64,000 bases of DNA. It comes from Nonomuraea typhae (GTDB lineage Bacteria > Actinomycetota > Actinomycetes > Streptosporangiales > Streptosporangiaceae). The position numbers and the translations under genes are program-made. Where the stretch lies: contig NZ_VRLV01000018.1 in the NCBI RefSeq assembly GCF_009760925.1, positions 179,338 to 243,337 of the forward strand, in the 5' to 3' direction. The notes under the pieces were generated by a model. It did no database searches and was not told the DNA's origin. It worked only from the letters and a program-made list of their open reading frames with translations. Shown piece by piece: positions 1 to 8,693 of this stretch; position 1 is the first letter of the stretch, and each line of letters begins with the position of its first letter.

Positions 1-1271
1 CGCACGCCGCCGACGGGCCGCTGGCCGGCGTCCCCTTCCTCATCAAGGACATCGGTCCCATGGCGGCGGGCGTGCCCTTCTTCATGGGCAGCCGCAGCCT
101 CGGCGCCGGCGTCCCCGCCCGGCACGACTCCGAGCTCATGCGCCGCTTCCGCGCCGCCGGGCTGGCCACGCTCGGCCTGACCACGATGCCCGAGATGAGC
201 CTCGGCTTCAGCACCGAGCCGGTGAGAACCGGGCCCACCCGCAACCCGTGGCACACCGGGCGCGGAGCGGGCGGGTCCAGCGGCGGCTCCGCCGCGCTCG
301 TGGCGGCCGGGGCCGTGCCCATCGCCCATGCCAGCGACGGCGCCGGTTCCATCCGCGTCCCCGCCTCCTGCTGCGGGCTGGTCGGGCTCATGCCGTCGCG
401 CGGGCGCACACCCTGCGGGCCCGACCTGGGCGAGCCGGTCTTCGGGCTCTCCTGCGCCTTCGCCGTCACCCGGACCGTCCGCGACACGGCTCACCTGCTG
501 GACGCGGTCCACGGGCCGGCCGCCGGGGACAAGTACACCGCCCCACCGCCGGCGCGGCCGTACCAGGACGAGCTCGGCGCCGATCCCGGGCGGCTGCGCG
601 TCGCGGTCACCACCGAAGCCTGGTCGGGTGTGCCGGTCGAGGCCGAGGTGGCGGAAGCCGCCCTGGCGATGGCCCGGCTGCTGGAGGAGCAGGGACACCA
701 GGTCGAGGCCGCCCGTCCCGCCCTTGAGTGGGAGGACGTCATCGAGGCGCTGGTCGCGCCGCAGCTGGCCTTCCTGGCCGGAGTCTTCCGGCACGCGCCC
801 CGGCCGCCGGACCCGTCCCTGCTGGAGGGGATGTCGCGGCGGCTGTTCGAGGAGGCGGCGCGGTTGAGCGTCCTGGAACTGGTGGCCGCCTTCGATGCGC
901 AGAACCGGGTCAGCAGGAGCGTGGGCGCCTTCTTCACCGGCTACGACCTGCTCGTGACGCCGTCTCTCGCCCGGCTGCCGCTGCCGCACGGCACGCTGCG
1001 CTACGACGATCCCGATCAGCCGGTCGCCGGCTTCGTGCGCGCGCAGTTCGCGTACGGGCCGTTCACGCCGCCGTTCAACGTCACCGGGCAGCCCGCGATC
1101 AGCCTGCCGCTCGGGCACAGCGCGGACGGGCTGCCCATCGGGGTTCAGGTGGTCGCCGGGTACGGCCGGGAAGACCTGCTCATCCGCGTCGCGAGCCGGC
1201 TGGAGCAGGCCGTGCCCTGGCACGACAGGATCCCTCCGCTTTCGGCCGCACGGGAGGACGCATGCACCTGA
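1..1271 (+). CDS. amidase signature family protein (5' partial)
   Basis: Amidase-signature enzyme, which hydrolyses a C-N amide bond through a Ser-cisSer-Lys triad. The reading frame is open from the left edge of the window, and the residues before the first visible ATG (GPLAGVPFLIKD) already contain the catalytic-lysine motif, so the true start lies upstream. The glycine/serine-rich loop GGSSGGSAA supplies the cis-serine, and DGAGSIRVPA supplies the nucleophilic serine. The C-terminal half ends with the usual FNVTGQPAISLPL segment followed by a short tail. The substrate cannot be told from sequence; GatA-type tRNA amidotransferase is unlikely because no gatB or gatC lies downstream. The gene is convergent with the response regulator that follows. 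Confidence 0.92.
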   Translation, partial: HAADGPLAGVPFLIKDIGPMAAGVPFFMGSRSLGAGVPARHDSELMRRFRAAGLATLGLTTMPEMSLGFSTEPVRTGPTRNPWHTGRGAGGSSGGSAALVAAGAVPIAHASDGAGSIRVPASCCGLVGLMPSRGRTPCGPDLGEPVFGLSCAFAVTRTVRDTAHLLDAVHGPAAGDKYTAPPPARPYQDELGADPGRLRVAVTTEAWSGVPVEAEVAEAALAMARLLEEQGHQVEAARPALEWEDVIEALVAPQLAFLAGVFRHAPRPPDPSLLEGMSRRLFEEAARLSVLELVAAFDAQNRVSRSVGAFFTGYDLLVTPSLARLPLPHGTLRYDDPDQPVAGFVRAQFAYGPFTPPFNVTGQPAISLPLGHSADGLPIGVQVVAGYGREDLLIRVASRLEQAVPWHDRIPPLSAAREDACT

Positions 1272-1294
1272 GTCGCACGCTGCCCGATCTCCAC

Positions 1295-1326
1295 GCGAGA
1301 CTCAGGAGGGCGAGCAGGAGTCTCGC
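1295..1326. terminator. inverted repeat between convergent genes
   Basis: Perfect 9-bp arms GCGAGACTC / GAGTCTCGC separated by 14 nt, lying between the amidase stop and the response-regulator stop. It could form a hairpin on either transcript, so it may be a bidirectional terminator. There is no T-run, which is usual for actinomycetes. Confidence 0.5.
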
Positions 1327-1344
1327 CCAGGCGATCGGCCGCCG

Positions 1345-2016
1345 TTAGGAGGCGCCGGTGCGGATGACGCCGTTCTCGTAGGCGAAGACCACTGCGTGGG
1401 CGCGGTCGCGCAGGCCCAGCTTGGTCAGGACACGGCCGACGTGGACCTTCACGGTGGCCTCCGTGATGTGCAGCCGGGCGCCGATCTCGGCGTTGGAGCG
1501 GGCGCGGGCCAGCTCCAGCAGCACGTCCCGCTCCCGGGCGGTCAGGGCGGCCAGGGCGTCGAGTGGCGTCCTGGCCGCCGTCTCCTGCGGCGCCTGGGCG
1601 GCGAAGGCGGAGATCAGCCGGCGCAGCACCCCCGGGGCGACGGCCGCCTCACCGGAGGCGACCACGCGGATGGCGTTCAGCAGTTCCGCCGGGAGGGCGT
1701 CCTTGAGCAGGAAGCCGCTGGCTCCGGCGCGCAGGGCGGCATACACGTACTCGTCCAGGTCGAACGTGGTCAGCACGAGCACCCGGGCCGCCGAGCCGGA
1801 GTCGGCGATGCGCTGCGTGGCCTCGATCCCGTCCATCGCGGGCATGCGGACGTCCATGAGGACGACGTCCGGGCGCAGCGCCCGGGTCTGGGCCACGGCC
1901 TGGGCGCCGTCCCCGGCCTCGCCGACCACCTCGAGGTCGGGCTCCTGCTCCAGCACCGCCCGGAAGCCCAGCCGCAGCCAGGGCTGGTCGTCGGCCAGCA
2001 GCACCCGGATCGTCAT
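1345..2016 (-). CDS. NarL/LuxR-type response regulator
   Basis: Two-component response regulator of 223 residues. The receiver domain (about 3-120) has the acidic pair DD at 9-10, phospho-acceptor Asp55 in VLMDVRMP and Lys105 in FLLKD. The C-terminal LuxR-type helix-turn-helix (about 158-215) carries LTARERDVL and ITEATVKVHVGRVL. Its ATG overlaps the stop of the histidine kinase (ATGA), so it is the third, translationally coupled gene of an operon reading esterase, kinase, regulator. It presumably activates transcription after phosphotransfer from that kinase; the targets are not visible, though autoregulation is common in such systems. Confidence 0.95.
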   Translation of the reverse strand: MTIRVLLADDQPWLRLGFRAVLEQEPDLEVVGEAGDGAQAVAQTRALRPDVVLMDVRMPAMDGIEATQRIADSGSAARVLVLTTFDLDEYVYAALRAGASGFLLKDALPAELLNAIRVVASGEAAVAPGVLRRLISAFAAQAPQETAARTPLDALAALTARERDVLLELARARSNAEIGARLHITEATVKVHVGRVLTKLGLRDRAHAVVFAYENGVIRTGAS

Positions 2017-2957
2017 GACGGCACCGGCAGCCGGACGCGGACCCGCCAGCCGCCGCCGGGCAGCGGCCCGGCCTCCACCTCGCCGCCGAAGGAGGCGGCG
2101 CGCTCCCGCATCCCGGCCAGGCCGTGGCCGGCGGCACCCCGCCGGGCGCCCCGGCCGTCGTCGACGATCTCCACCTCCACGCACGCCGGGCCACGCCGTA
2201 CGCGCACGGTGGCCGCGGCGCCCGCGCCCGCGTGCTTGAGCGTGTTGGTGAGCGCCTCCTGAACCAGCCTGTACACCACGAGATCCAGGTGCCCGGGCAC
2301 CGCGCCGTCGCGGATCAGCGTCACCGGCAGCCCGGCCTCGCGCACCTGCTCGGCCAGCGTGTCCAGCTCCAGGGCGGCGGCCTCGCCGTCGCGCAGCACC
2401 CCGACGAGCCTGCGCACCTCCGCCAGCGCCTCCCTTCCCGTCACGGACACCTTGGTGATCAGGTCGGCCGAGCGTTCCGGTACGGCTGCCGCGGCCTTGG
2501 CCCCGTCGGCCAGCGCGACCATCACCGCGAGGTTGTGCGCCAGGACGTCGTGCACCTCGCGGGCGATCCGGGCGCGTTCGGCGGCGGCGGTGATGAGGGA
2601 CTGCTGCTCGCGGTCGCGCTCCAGCCAGCGGGCACGTTCCTCCAGCGCCCCGAGGTAGGCGCGCCGGGTCTGGAGGGTCACCCCCAGCAGCAGACAGCCC
2701 CCGAACCCGGCGACGATCATGACCGCGTCCCACCAGGGCCCGCCGTTCGTCACCCATCCGGCCACGAACGGCACCGCGGGGAGCCAGGCCGCCCACAGGT
2801 GGCGGCGGGGACCGTACCGGGCGACCAGGTACGCGGCCGCCATCGGGCCGAGCAGCAGCGCCGGGTTCAGCACGCGTGACCACACCAGGGCGAAGGCCAC
2901 CACGATCACGCTCCAGTAGAGCGCGACCGGCCACCAGCGATCCGGCATGTCCATCAT
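2013..2957 (-). CDS. sensor histidine kinase (HisKA_3 type)
   Basis: Membrane sensor kinase of 314 residues, partner of the following response regulator. The N-terminal ~95 residues form about four hydrophobic segments with almost no extracytoplasmic domain. A short coiled linker leads to the HisKA_3 dimerisation motif with phospho-acceptor His136 in AREVHDVLAHNL, then a HATPase_c domain with the N-box EALTNTLKH and the glycine-rich loop GHGLAGMRER. The start at 2957 is favoured because its ATG overlaps the stop of the upstream esterase gene (ATGA). The lack of a large sensor domain suggests intramembrane sensing, as in DesK- or LiaS-type kinases; the stimulus is unknown. Confidence 0.93.
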   Translation of the reverse strand: MMDMPDRWWPVALYWSVIVVAFALVWSRVLNPALLLGPMAAAYLVARYGPRRHLWAAWLPAVPFVAGWVTNGGPWWDAVMIVAGFGGCLLLGVTLQTRRAYLGALEERARWLERDREQQSLITAAAERARIAREVHDVLAHNLAVMVALADGAKAAAAVPERSADLITKVSVTGREALAEVRRLVGVLRDGEAAALELDTLAEQVREAGLPVTLIRDGAVPGHLDLVVYRLVQEALTNTLKHAGAGAAATVRVRRGPACVEVEIVDDGRGARRGAAGHGLAGMRERAASFGGEVEAGPLPGGGWRVRVRLPVPS

Positions 2958-4477
2958 CGTACGGCTGACCAGCTCCGCGAGACGAAGCCGGCGATCTGCC
3001 CGATGGCCATGCCGCTCTCCGGCGCCTCCTCGACCACCAGCGGCCAGGCGTGCACCATCCCGGGCCAGACCTGCGTCTCCCCGGGCACCCCTGCCTGCCG
3101 CAGCCGGTCGCCGAGCCGGGTCGTGTCGCTGAGCAGCACCTCTTGGCTGCCGGCCATGAGCAGGGTCGGCGGCAGTCCGGTCAGGTCGGCGTGCAGCGGC
3201 GACAGCAGCGGGTCGCGCAGGTCGGCCGTGCCGCCGCGGGTGTAGCTGTCGAAGGTGAGCTTGCGGGTGCCGGGGGTCAGCACCGGATCGCGGTCCGTGA
3301 GCGTGCGGAAGGTCGGGCCGGTCATCGACAGGTCGGTGATGCCGGAGACCGACACGAGGGCGGACGGCTGCGCCGTACCACTGCCGCGCAGCGACAGCGC
3401 GGTCGCCAGCGTGAGGTTGCCGCCCGCCGAGTCGCCCACGACGGCCAGGCGCGCGGCACCCTGCCGCAGCAGCCAGTGGTAGGCGCGGACGCTGTCCTGG
3501 AGGGCGGCCGGGTAGGGGTGTTCCGGCGCCAGGCGGTAGTGGGCGAGCAGCACACAGGCGGCGGTTTCCCGGGAGAGGGCGGCGGCGAAGTGGCGGGGGC
3601 CGTTGCCCGCGGGCTCGATGAAGCCGCCGCCGGGCAGGTAGAGGATCATCTGCCGGGTGGTGGCGCCGCGGGCGCAGATGCGCTCGGCGGGCACGCCGTC
3701 GGCGTCGGCCTTCCACATCGTGGTGCCCGGCGGCAGGTCGGGCGGGGTGACCTGGTCGCGGCGCCGGTCGGCGGCCAGTTCGGTGAGGTCGGCGGGCATG
3801 GGCACGAGGCCGGGGACGGCCATCGTCATCAGGTAGAACAGCGACCCGACGGCGCTCGGCACGGCGGGGGCGCCCTGGCCGCGGGGCGCGGGCGCCAGCC
3901 CGATGGAGACGGCGACGAGGACGGGGGCCAGCACCCAGGCGAGCAGCTTCCCGCGCATCAGCCACGCCGCCCAGAGGGGGAAGGCGAGCAGCGCGGCCAC
4001 GGTGAGGATCGCCGAGGTGAGGTAGAAGCCGCGGTCGGGCGGGAGCAGCGCGTTGAGCGCCCACACCGCGGACCGTGCGGCGACCAGCAGCAGCCCGACC
4101 GCCCCGAGCAGGCCGAGCACCCGGCCGCGCGCCGCGGCCCGCACGATGATCACCGTCCATACGGCCAGCAGGGCCGGGGCGGCGATCGCGGCGGCGGCGT
4201 AGGAGATCCACGACACCGCGGTGCCGTCCCAGGCCACGCCCAGCGCGCCCGCGCCCCAGCAGACGCCGGCGGCGGTGGCGATCCGGCGCCCGCCGTCCAG
4301 GCGGCGCGCGAGCACCACGAGCACGGCGCCGGAGGCGAGCAGGAGAAGCGTGAGGCCGCCCCTGACCGGGGCGCCCGCGTACGAGGGCGGGTCGAGCAGC
4401 ATCTCGGGAAAGCGCAGCAGCACGAGTGCGGCGGCGACCAGGAGAAGGCCGAGGCCGCGGAGGTAGCTATCGGTCAT
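2954..4477 (-). CDS. membrane-anchored alpha/beta hydrolase (HSL family)
   Basis: A 507-residue fusion. The first ~220 residues contain six or seven hydrophobic membrane segments. The rest is an alpha/beta hydrolase of the hormone-sensitive-lipase/carboxylesterase group. Visible motifs are PGGG at 282-285 in place of the usual HGGG oxyanion loop, nucleophile elbow GDSAGG with Ser350, an acidic residue in AGSQEVLL, and a histidine in GMVHAWPL. It probably cleaves an ester or lactone at the membrane. It is the first gene of an operon with a histidine kinase and response regulator, all joined by 4-base overlaps, so its substrate or product may feed the signal. The ATG at 4477 starts just before the first membrane segment; longer in-frame starts add only low-complexity sequence. 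Confidence 0.85.
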   Translation of the reverse strand: MTDSYLRGLGLLLVAAALVLLRFPEMLLDPPSYAGAPVRGGLTLLLLASGAVLVVLARRLDGGRRIATAAGVCWGAGALGVAWDGTAVSWISYAAAAIAAPALLAVWTVIIVRAAARGRVLGLLGAVGLLLVAARSAVWALNALLPPDRGFYLTSAILTVAALLAFPLWAAWLMRGKLLAWVLAPVLVAVSIGLAPAPRGQGAPAVPSAVGSLFYLMTMAVPGLVPMPADLTELAADRRRDQVTPPDLPPGTTMWKADADGVPAERICARGATTRQMILYLPGGGFIEPAGNGPRHFAAALSRETAACVLLAHYRLAPEHPYPAALQDSVRAYHWLLRQGAARLAVVGDSAGGNLTLATALSLRGSGTAQPSALVSVSGITDLSMTGPTFRTLTDRDPVLTPGTRKLTFDSYTRGGTADLRDPLLSPLHADLTGLPPTLLMAGSQEVLLSDTTRLGDRLRQAGVPGETQVWPGMVHAWPLVVEEAPESGMAIGQIAGFVSRSWSAVR

Positions 4478-4550
4478 GCGGCCGACGCTAGGAGCGGGAC
4501 CGCGCCCCGCACATTGCCCGGAAGGCGAACGCCCCGGCCCGGCATACGGC

Positions 4551-5324
4551 CTAAGTCGTACGCAGGAACTCCGCGACCACCGGCGCCAGCACCTCGGGCG
4601 CGGCCACGTGTCCCTGGCCCTTGAGGACCACGTGCCGTCCGCGGGGAACCGCCTCGGCCACCCGCAGCCCCACCTCGACCATCCACTCGGGGCTGTCGCC
4701 ACCCCCGATGACCAGCGTCGGCACCCTGATCCGCGCGGCCGAGGCCGTGGGCACCAGGTCGTCTCCCAGGCAGGCGTAGTCGTAGAGCAGCGTGTGCGCG
4801 AGAGCGACGGCCTCGGGCCACCAGGGCTCGGCGTGCATCCCCGCCACCGCCTCGTCCGGGCGGCCGGAGCCGGACATGTGCAGGTCGACGGCCTCCTCCC
4901 GTCGCCCTTGCGCGAGCAGCTCGGTGATCCGCGCGGTGTGCGCGGCGGACTCGGGGTCGGGCGCGGGCGCGTAGGGCGGTTCGTGCAGCACCAGCCCGGT
5001 CAGCGGGATCCCCGAGGCCGCGGCCTCCAGCGCCAGCCCGGCGCCGGAGGAGTGCCCGTAGAGCGCCGCCGTTCCCCCGGCCACGGCGACGAGCGCGGCC
5101 ACGTCCTCGATCTCGCGCTCGACGGCATAGGGCGGGGTGTCGCCGCTGTCGCCTTTGCCGCGCCGGTCGGCGTTGATGACCTGGAAGTACGCGGCCAGCG
5201 CCGCGGCGTGGGGGCGGGTGGTGGCGCGGGAGCACAGGGCGCCGCCGAGCACGATGAGCGCCGGGCCGTCGCCGATGCGGTCGAAGGCGATGACGGTTCC
5301 GTCGGCCGAGGTCACGTGCTCCAT
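4551..5324 (-). CDS. alpha/beta-fold hydrolase
   Basis: Soluble alpha/beta hydrolase of 257 residues with nucleophile elbow G-H-S-S-G around Ser92, and a C-terminal GQGHVAAPE segment supplying the likely catalytic histidine. The middle strand LVIGGGDSPEW lies where the acid normally sits. The family is broad (esterases, haloperoxidase-like hydrolases, C-C hydrolases), so no substrate can be assigned. It reads the same way as the esterase/kinase operon but is separated from it by about 70 bp, so it may be independently expressed. Confidence 0.88.
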   Translation of the reverse strand: MEHVTSADGTVIAFDRIGDGPALIVLGGALCSRATTRPHAAALAAYFQVINADRRGKGDSGDTPPYAVEREIEDVAALVAVAGGTAALYGHSSGAGLALEAAASGIPLTGLVLHEPPYAPAPDPESAAHTARITELLAQGRREEAVDLHMSGSGRPDEAVAGMHAEPWWPEAVALAHTLLYDYACLGDDLVPTASAARIRVPTLVIGGGDSPEWMVEVGLRVAEAVPRGRHVVLKGQGHVAAPEVLAPVVAEFLRTT

Positions 5325-5344
5325 TCCCGCAACCTACACGTGAT

Positions 5345-6181
5345 CTATCCGGGGTTGAACGGCGAGGGTTCCAGGAACCTCCAGCGCAGCGGGCTGTCAC
5401 CGGTCGTCTCGGCGACCTCCTCCACGGCGAAGTCGATCGTGCGCCGCTCTCCCTCCCAGTCGACCGTGGCCCGGCCGCCGACGCGCAGCGTGTGCCCGTG
5501 CTCCCAGTCGACGAACAGCAGCCCGGCGGCCGGTTCCAGCTCCAGGTTGCCGAGGGTGAGGAACATGAAGTTGCCCGTGTAGTCCGCCCAGCGCAGCCGC
5601 CGCGGGCCGAGAACCTGCACGAAGCCGGGCGGGCCGCCGCGATGGGAGACGTCGGCGCCCTGGCCGTCGGCCCGGGTGGCGATGAAGAAGGTGTCCGCCG
5701 CCGCGACCCAGCTCTGCTGTCCCTCGGTGAGGTGCGTGCCTTCCGCGGTACGGCGGGCGGCTCCGGGCACCACGGCGGCGATCTCGCGGGCCTGGATGTA
5801 CTTGGGGCAGTTGGCGATGGCCTGGTCGGACTCGATGACCAGCCGCCCGGCTTCCCGCCGGACGCGGCCGTTGACCCGCATGCGCCGCCTGCTCCACGGC
5901 TCGATGGCCAGCGTGCCGATCTCCTCGCCCAGGTCGAAGGGCGGGGCGGCGTGGACGGCCAGCGTGGCCGGGCCGAGGGGCTCGATGAACCCGGGCGCGC
6001 CGGTCAGCAGGCCGGCGCGCGTGGTTCCGTCGTGGCCGGCCGTACCGATGACGAGCATGCGCTGGCGCCGCAGGAACTCCTGGGCGACCTCCGGTATCTC
6101 GGCCCGCGCGCGGGCCGAGCCGAGCGGCTTGGTGACGCCGGTGCGGCGCTGGGCGGCGACCTCGCCCGGGTGGATGCCCAT
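5345..6181 (-). CDS. pyridoxamine 5'-phosphate oxidase-like flavoprotein
   Basis: Protein of 278 residues of the split-barrel FMN-binding (PPOX-like) superfamily, in the group annotated as pyridoxamine 5'-phosphate oxidase family protein. The core runs from RQRMLVIGTAGHDG (about 35-48) to a final barrel half with NFMFLTLGNLELEPAAGLLF. These proteins bind FMN, F420 or heme and act as oxidoreductases; the substrate is not evident. The ATG at 6181 lies 2 bp downstream of the stop of the VOC gene, so the two form an operon. The start includes a conserved-looking leader ending EVAQEFL before the barrel. Confidence 0.85.
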   Translation of the reverse strand: MGIHPGEVAAQRRTGVTKPLGSARARAEIPEVAQEFLRRQRMLVIGTAGHDGTTRAGLLTGAPGFIEPLGPATLAVHAAPPFDLGEEIGTLAIEPWSRRRMRVNGRVRREAGRLVIESDQAIANCPKYIQAREIAAVVPGAARRTAEGTHLTEGQQSWVAAADTFFIATRADGQGADVSHRGGPPGFVQVLGPRRLRWADYTGNFMFLTLGNLELEPAAGLLFVDWEHGHTLRVGGRATVDWEGERRTIDFAVEEVAETTGDSPLRWRFLEPSPFNPG

Positions 6182-6183
6182 GG

Positions 6184-6624
6184 CTAGAAGAACCCGCAGG
6201 TCGGAGCCTCGCCGTGGGGTGCGGGGGCGGTGAGGCCCTTGGTCACGTAGATCTCGAGCCGGGTGCCGTCCGGGTCTTCGAAGAACACCCCGCCCGACTC
6301 GCCGCCCTCGCGGTGGGCGGCCAGGCCGTCGTGGTGGAGGGGCACGTTCAGCTCGCGCAGCCGGGCCAGGACGGCCTCCAGTTCCGGCACGCCGGGGGCT
6401 TCGAAGGACAGGTGGTGCAGCCCGGGGCGGTCCGTGGCGAAGCGGCCGGAGCTCTGCCGCCACAGGGTGAGCACGAGCGTGTCGCTGGTGCCGAGCCGGG
6501 CGTAGCTCCAGCCGTCGCCGTCGGTGCGGCCGTTCAGGGTGAGGCCGAAGATCTGGCAGTAGAAGTCGATGGACCGGTCGAGCTCGGTGACGTTGAGCCC
6601 GATGTGCCCAGTCTGGAATGCCAC
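6184..6624 (-). CDS. VOC family protein (glyoxalase/dioxygenase fold)
   Basis: Vicinal-oxygen-chelate protein of 146 residues with two beta-alpha-beta-beta-beta modules. Likely metal ligands are visible: His7 in GHIGLNV, His70/71 in GLHHLSF and Glu124 in RLEIYV. It could be a lyase, a ring-cleavage dioxygenase or an antibiotic-binding protein. It starts with GTG and is the first gene of a two-gene operon with the PPOX-like gene. It is divergent from the CGNR regulator across an intergenic region packed with CTAATG/CATTAG boxes, so that regulator probably controls it. Confidence 0.9.
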   Translation of the reverse strand: MAFQTGHIGLNVTELDRSIDFYCQIFGLTLNGRTDGDGWSYARLGTSDTLVLTLWRQSSGRFATDRPGLHHLSFEAPGVPELEAVLARLRELNVPLHHDGLAAHREGGESGGVFFEDPDGTRLEIYVTKGLTAPAPHGEAPTCGFF

Positions 6625-6639
6625 GGGGCGCCTTCCTCT

Positions 6640-6703
6640 CTAATGGATGACGCCTAATGAAAACATTAGCGAGCTAATGGATGCAAGATGGCGATAGCAT
6701 TAG
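6640..6703. promoter_or_regulatory. cluster of five CTAATG/CATTAG operator half-sites
   Basis: CTAATG occurs at 6640-6645, 6654-6659 and 6674-6679, and its complement CATTAG at 6664-6669 and 6698-6703. The pair at 6654-6669 makes a perfect inverted repeat, CTAATG-AAAA-CATTAG. All five copies sit in the gap between the divergent VOC and CGNR genes. A hexamer found five times in 64 bp is far above chance in this GC-rich DNA, so this is probably a multi-site operator. The adjacent CGNR protein is the obvious candidate binder (inference). Confidence 0.75.
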
Positions 6704-6707
6704 CAGG

Positions 6708-7235
6708 GTGGTTCACATCGCCGTCGCCTTCGCCAACACCGTCCGCGCCTCCACCGGTGACGCGCTGGGCACGCCCGCCGGGCTGGCCGCGTGGTTGCGC
6801 GAGATGCGGCCGTACCTGGAGATCCGGCTCGACGAGGACGCGCTCGCGGCCGTCGGCGAGCATGAGGCCGCCGCCGCCCGGCGGGCCCGCGACGCCGTAC
6901 GCGGACTGATGGCCGGAGCCGGGCCCGCCGGCGAGCACGTGCGCGCGCTCAACGAGGCGGCCCGGTCGGCGCCGCGCTGGCACGAGCTGTCCTGGGGCGA
7001 CCCGCCCTCGGCAGAGGTGCGGACGAGCGGGCCGCCCGTGCCGGCCGCGCTGGCGGAGGTGGCCGGGCACGCGGTGCTGCTGCTGTCGGGGCCCGACCGG
7101 GAGCGGGTCCGGCCGTGTGGCGCGCCCGGGTGCGTGCAGTTCTTCCTCAAGGAGCACCCGCGCCGCGAGTGGTGCTCACCCGGGTGCGGCAACCGGGTGC
7201 GGGTGGCCCGCCACTATGCCCGCACCAAGGGCTAA
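6708..7235 (+). CDS. CGNR zinc-finger (ABATE domain) putative regulator
   Basis: Protein of about 175 residues with an N-terminal ABATE-type domain (AFANTVRASTG, TPAGLAAWLRE) and a C-terminal CGNR zinc finger whose ligands are C-x4-C (CGAPGC) and C-x3-C (CSPGC) ending CGNRVRVARHY. The family is described as putative stress-induced transcription regulators. GTG at 6708 is preferred: a TAGCAT -10-like hexamer at 6695-6700 would place transcription start on the GTG (leaderless), and this leaves all five CTAATG/CATTAG boxes upstream. An ATG at 6681 is an alternative that would extend the protein by nine residues and put the last box inside the gene. The stop codon overlaps the stop of the convergent aldo/keto reductase. 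Confidence 0.88.
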   Translation: MVHIAVAFANTVRASTGDALGTPAGLAAWLREMRPYLEIRLDEDALAAVGEHEAAAARRARDAVRGLMAGAGPAGEHVRALNEAARSAPRWHELSWGDPPSAEVRTSGPPVPAALAEVAGHAVLLLSGPDRERVRPCGAPGCVQFFLKEHPRREWCSPGCGNRVRVARHYARTKG

Positions 7236-8203
7236 CCCTCGAACTCCCTGGCCCGGTACGGCTCGGCCAGGAAGGCCACCTCCTTGTCGGTCAGCACCAC
7301 GTCCACCGCGGCCACCGCGTCGTCGACCTGCGCCTCCTTCGTGGCGCCGACGACCGGCGCGGTCAGGCCGGGCTGGTGCAGAAGCCAGGCCAGCGCCACC
7401 TGGGCCGGGGGCAGCTCCCGCTCGGCCGACAGCTGGACCAGCCGGTCGAGGATCTCCCGGTTGTTGGCGCTCTCGTAGGCGGCCGGAATGCGCCCGTCGC
7501 TGGCGCTGCGCGTGGTCCGCGCCTCGGCCGCCGCCGGGCGGGCCAGCACGCCGCGGTCCAGGGGTCCCCACGGGATCACGCCGACGCCCTGGTCACGGCA
7601 GAGCGGCAGCATCTCGCGCTCCTCCTCGCGGTAGAGGAGGTTGTAGTGGTTCTGCATGGAGACGAACTTGGTCCACCCGTTGAGCTCGGCCACGTGCTGG
7701 GCCTTGGCGAACTGCCAGGCGCTCATCGAGGAGGCGCCGAGGTAGCGGACCTTGCCGGAGCGCACCAGGTCGTGCAGCGCCAGCATGGTCTCCTCGATGG
7801 GCGTCTCCTCGTCCCAGCGGTGGATCTGGTAGAGATCCACGTAGTCGGTGCCGAGCCGCTCCAGCGAGGCGTCGATCGCGGCCATGATGTGCTTGCGCGA
7901 CAGACCGCCGTCGTTCTGGCCCTCGCCCATCGGGAAGAAGACCTTGGTGGCCAGCACGTAGTCCTCGCGCCGCGGGAAGACACGCCGCAGCACGTTCCCC
8001 GTGATCACCTCGCTCCCGCCCGTGCTGTACATGTCGGCGGTGTCGAAGAACGTCACCCCGCCCTCGGCGGCCCGCCGTACGATCACCTCGGCGGTCTCCT
8101 CGGGCACGAACCAGTCCAGCAGCGCCGGATCGCCGAAGCTCATCATGCCCTGGCACACCCGGGACACCTTCAGCCCGCTGTTCCCCAAACGGATGTATTC
8201 CAT
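7232..8203 (-). CDS. aldo/keto reductase
   Basis: NADPH-dependent carbonyl reductase of 323 residues with the full catalytic tetrad: Asp54 and Tyr59 in FFDTADMY, Lys87 in ATKVFF and His128 in QIHRWD. It belongs to the YajO/Gfo-like AKR group typical of actinomycetes. The ATG at 8203 precedes the conserved MEYIRLGNSGLKVS start. The physiological carbonyl substrate is not predictable. It is divergent from the DinB-like gene across about 50 bp. Confidence 0.95.
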   Translation of the reverse strand: MEYIRLGNSGLKVSRVCQGMMSFGDPALLDWFVPEETAEVIVRRAAEGGVTFFDTADMYSTGGSEVITGNVLRRVFPRREDYVLATKVFFPMGEGQNDGGLSRKHIMAAIDASLERLGTDYVDLYQIHRWDEETPIEETMLALHDLVRSGKVRYLGASSMSAWQFAKAQHVAELNGWTKFVSMQNHYNLLYREEEREMLPLCRDQGVGVIPWGPLDRGVLARPAAAEARTTRSASDGRIPAAYESANNREILDRLVQLSAERELPPAQVALAWLLHQPGLTAPVVGATKEAQVDDAVAAVDVVLTDKEVAFLAEPYRAREFEG

Positions 8204-8254
8204 GACATGGATCCTTCCATCCTGCGTTAAGTGTTCCGGCCATAGCGTGCGCCC

Positions 8255-8693
8255 ATGACCGACCGAGACCCCGCGATCGCGGTGACCGAGATGGTGGAGC
8301 ACGTCCTCACGCTGGCCGAGACCTGGACCCGCTGGGACGGCGTGCCCCGCCCGATCGACGACCGCGTCTACACCCCGCACAAGGCGATCCGGCGGGTGGC
8401 CGACCACCTGATCGACCACCTCGCCGAGATCGAGGCCCGCCTGGTGGGCATCCCGGCGATCCCCGACGCCTGGCACGCCTCCACGATCACCACGGCGGCG
8501 GACCTGGCGCCCTTCACCGAGGAGGACTACGAGGAGGCGGTCAGCAGGCTGACCAGGCTGGCCCGGATCTGGACCGTCCGCCTCGGCTCCCTCACCGGCG
8601 AGTTGCTCGACGACTCGCCGGGTGAGGGGTGGACGTTCCGCGAGATCGCCCTCCACGTGGCCGGATCGGACTACTACGCCGACGCGGTCGGCC

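Noticed and set aside
1262..1348. Short ORF after the amidase (MHLSRTLPDLHARLRRASRS...)
   Set aside because: It contains the whole inverted repeat at 1295-1326, has no ribosome-binding site and resembles nothing; treated as terminator region.
2013..4211. Single 732-residue minus-strand protein covering kinase plus upstream sequence
   Set aside because: Only the last 314 residues look like protein. The front is the wrong frame of the esterase gene, and the ATGA junction at 2957 marks the true kinase start.
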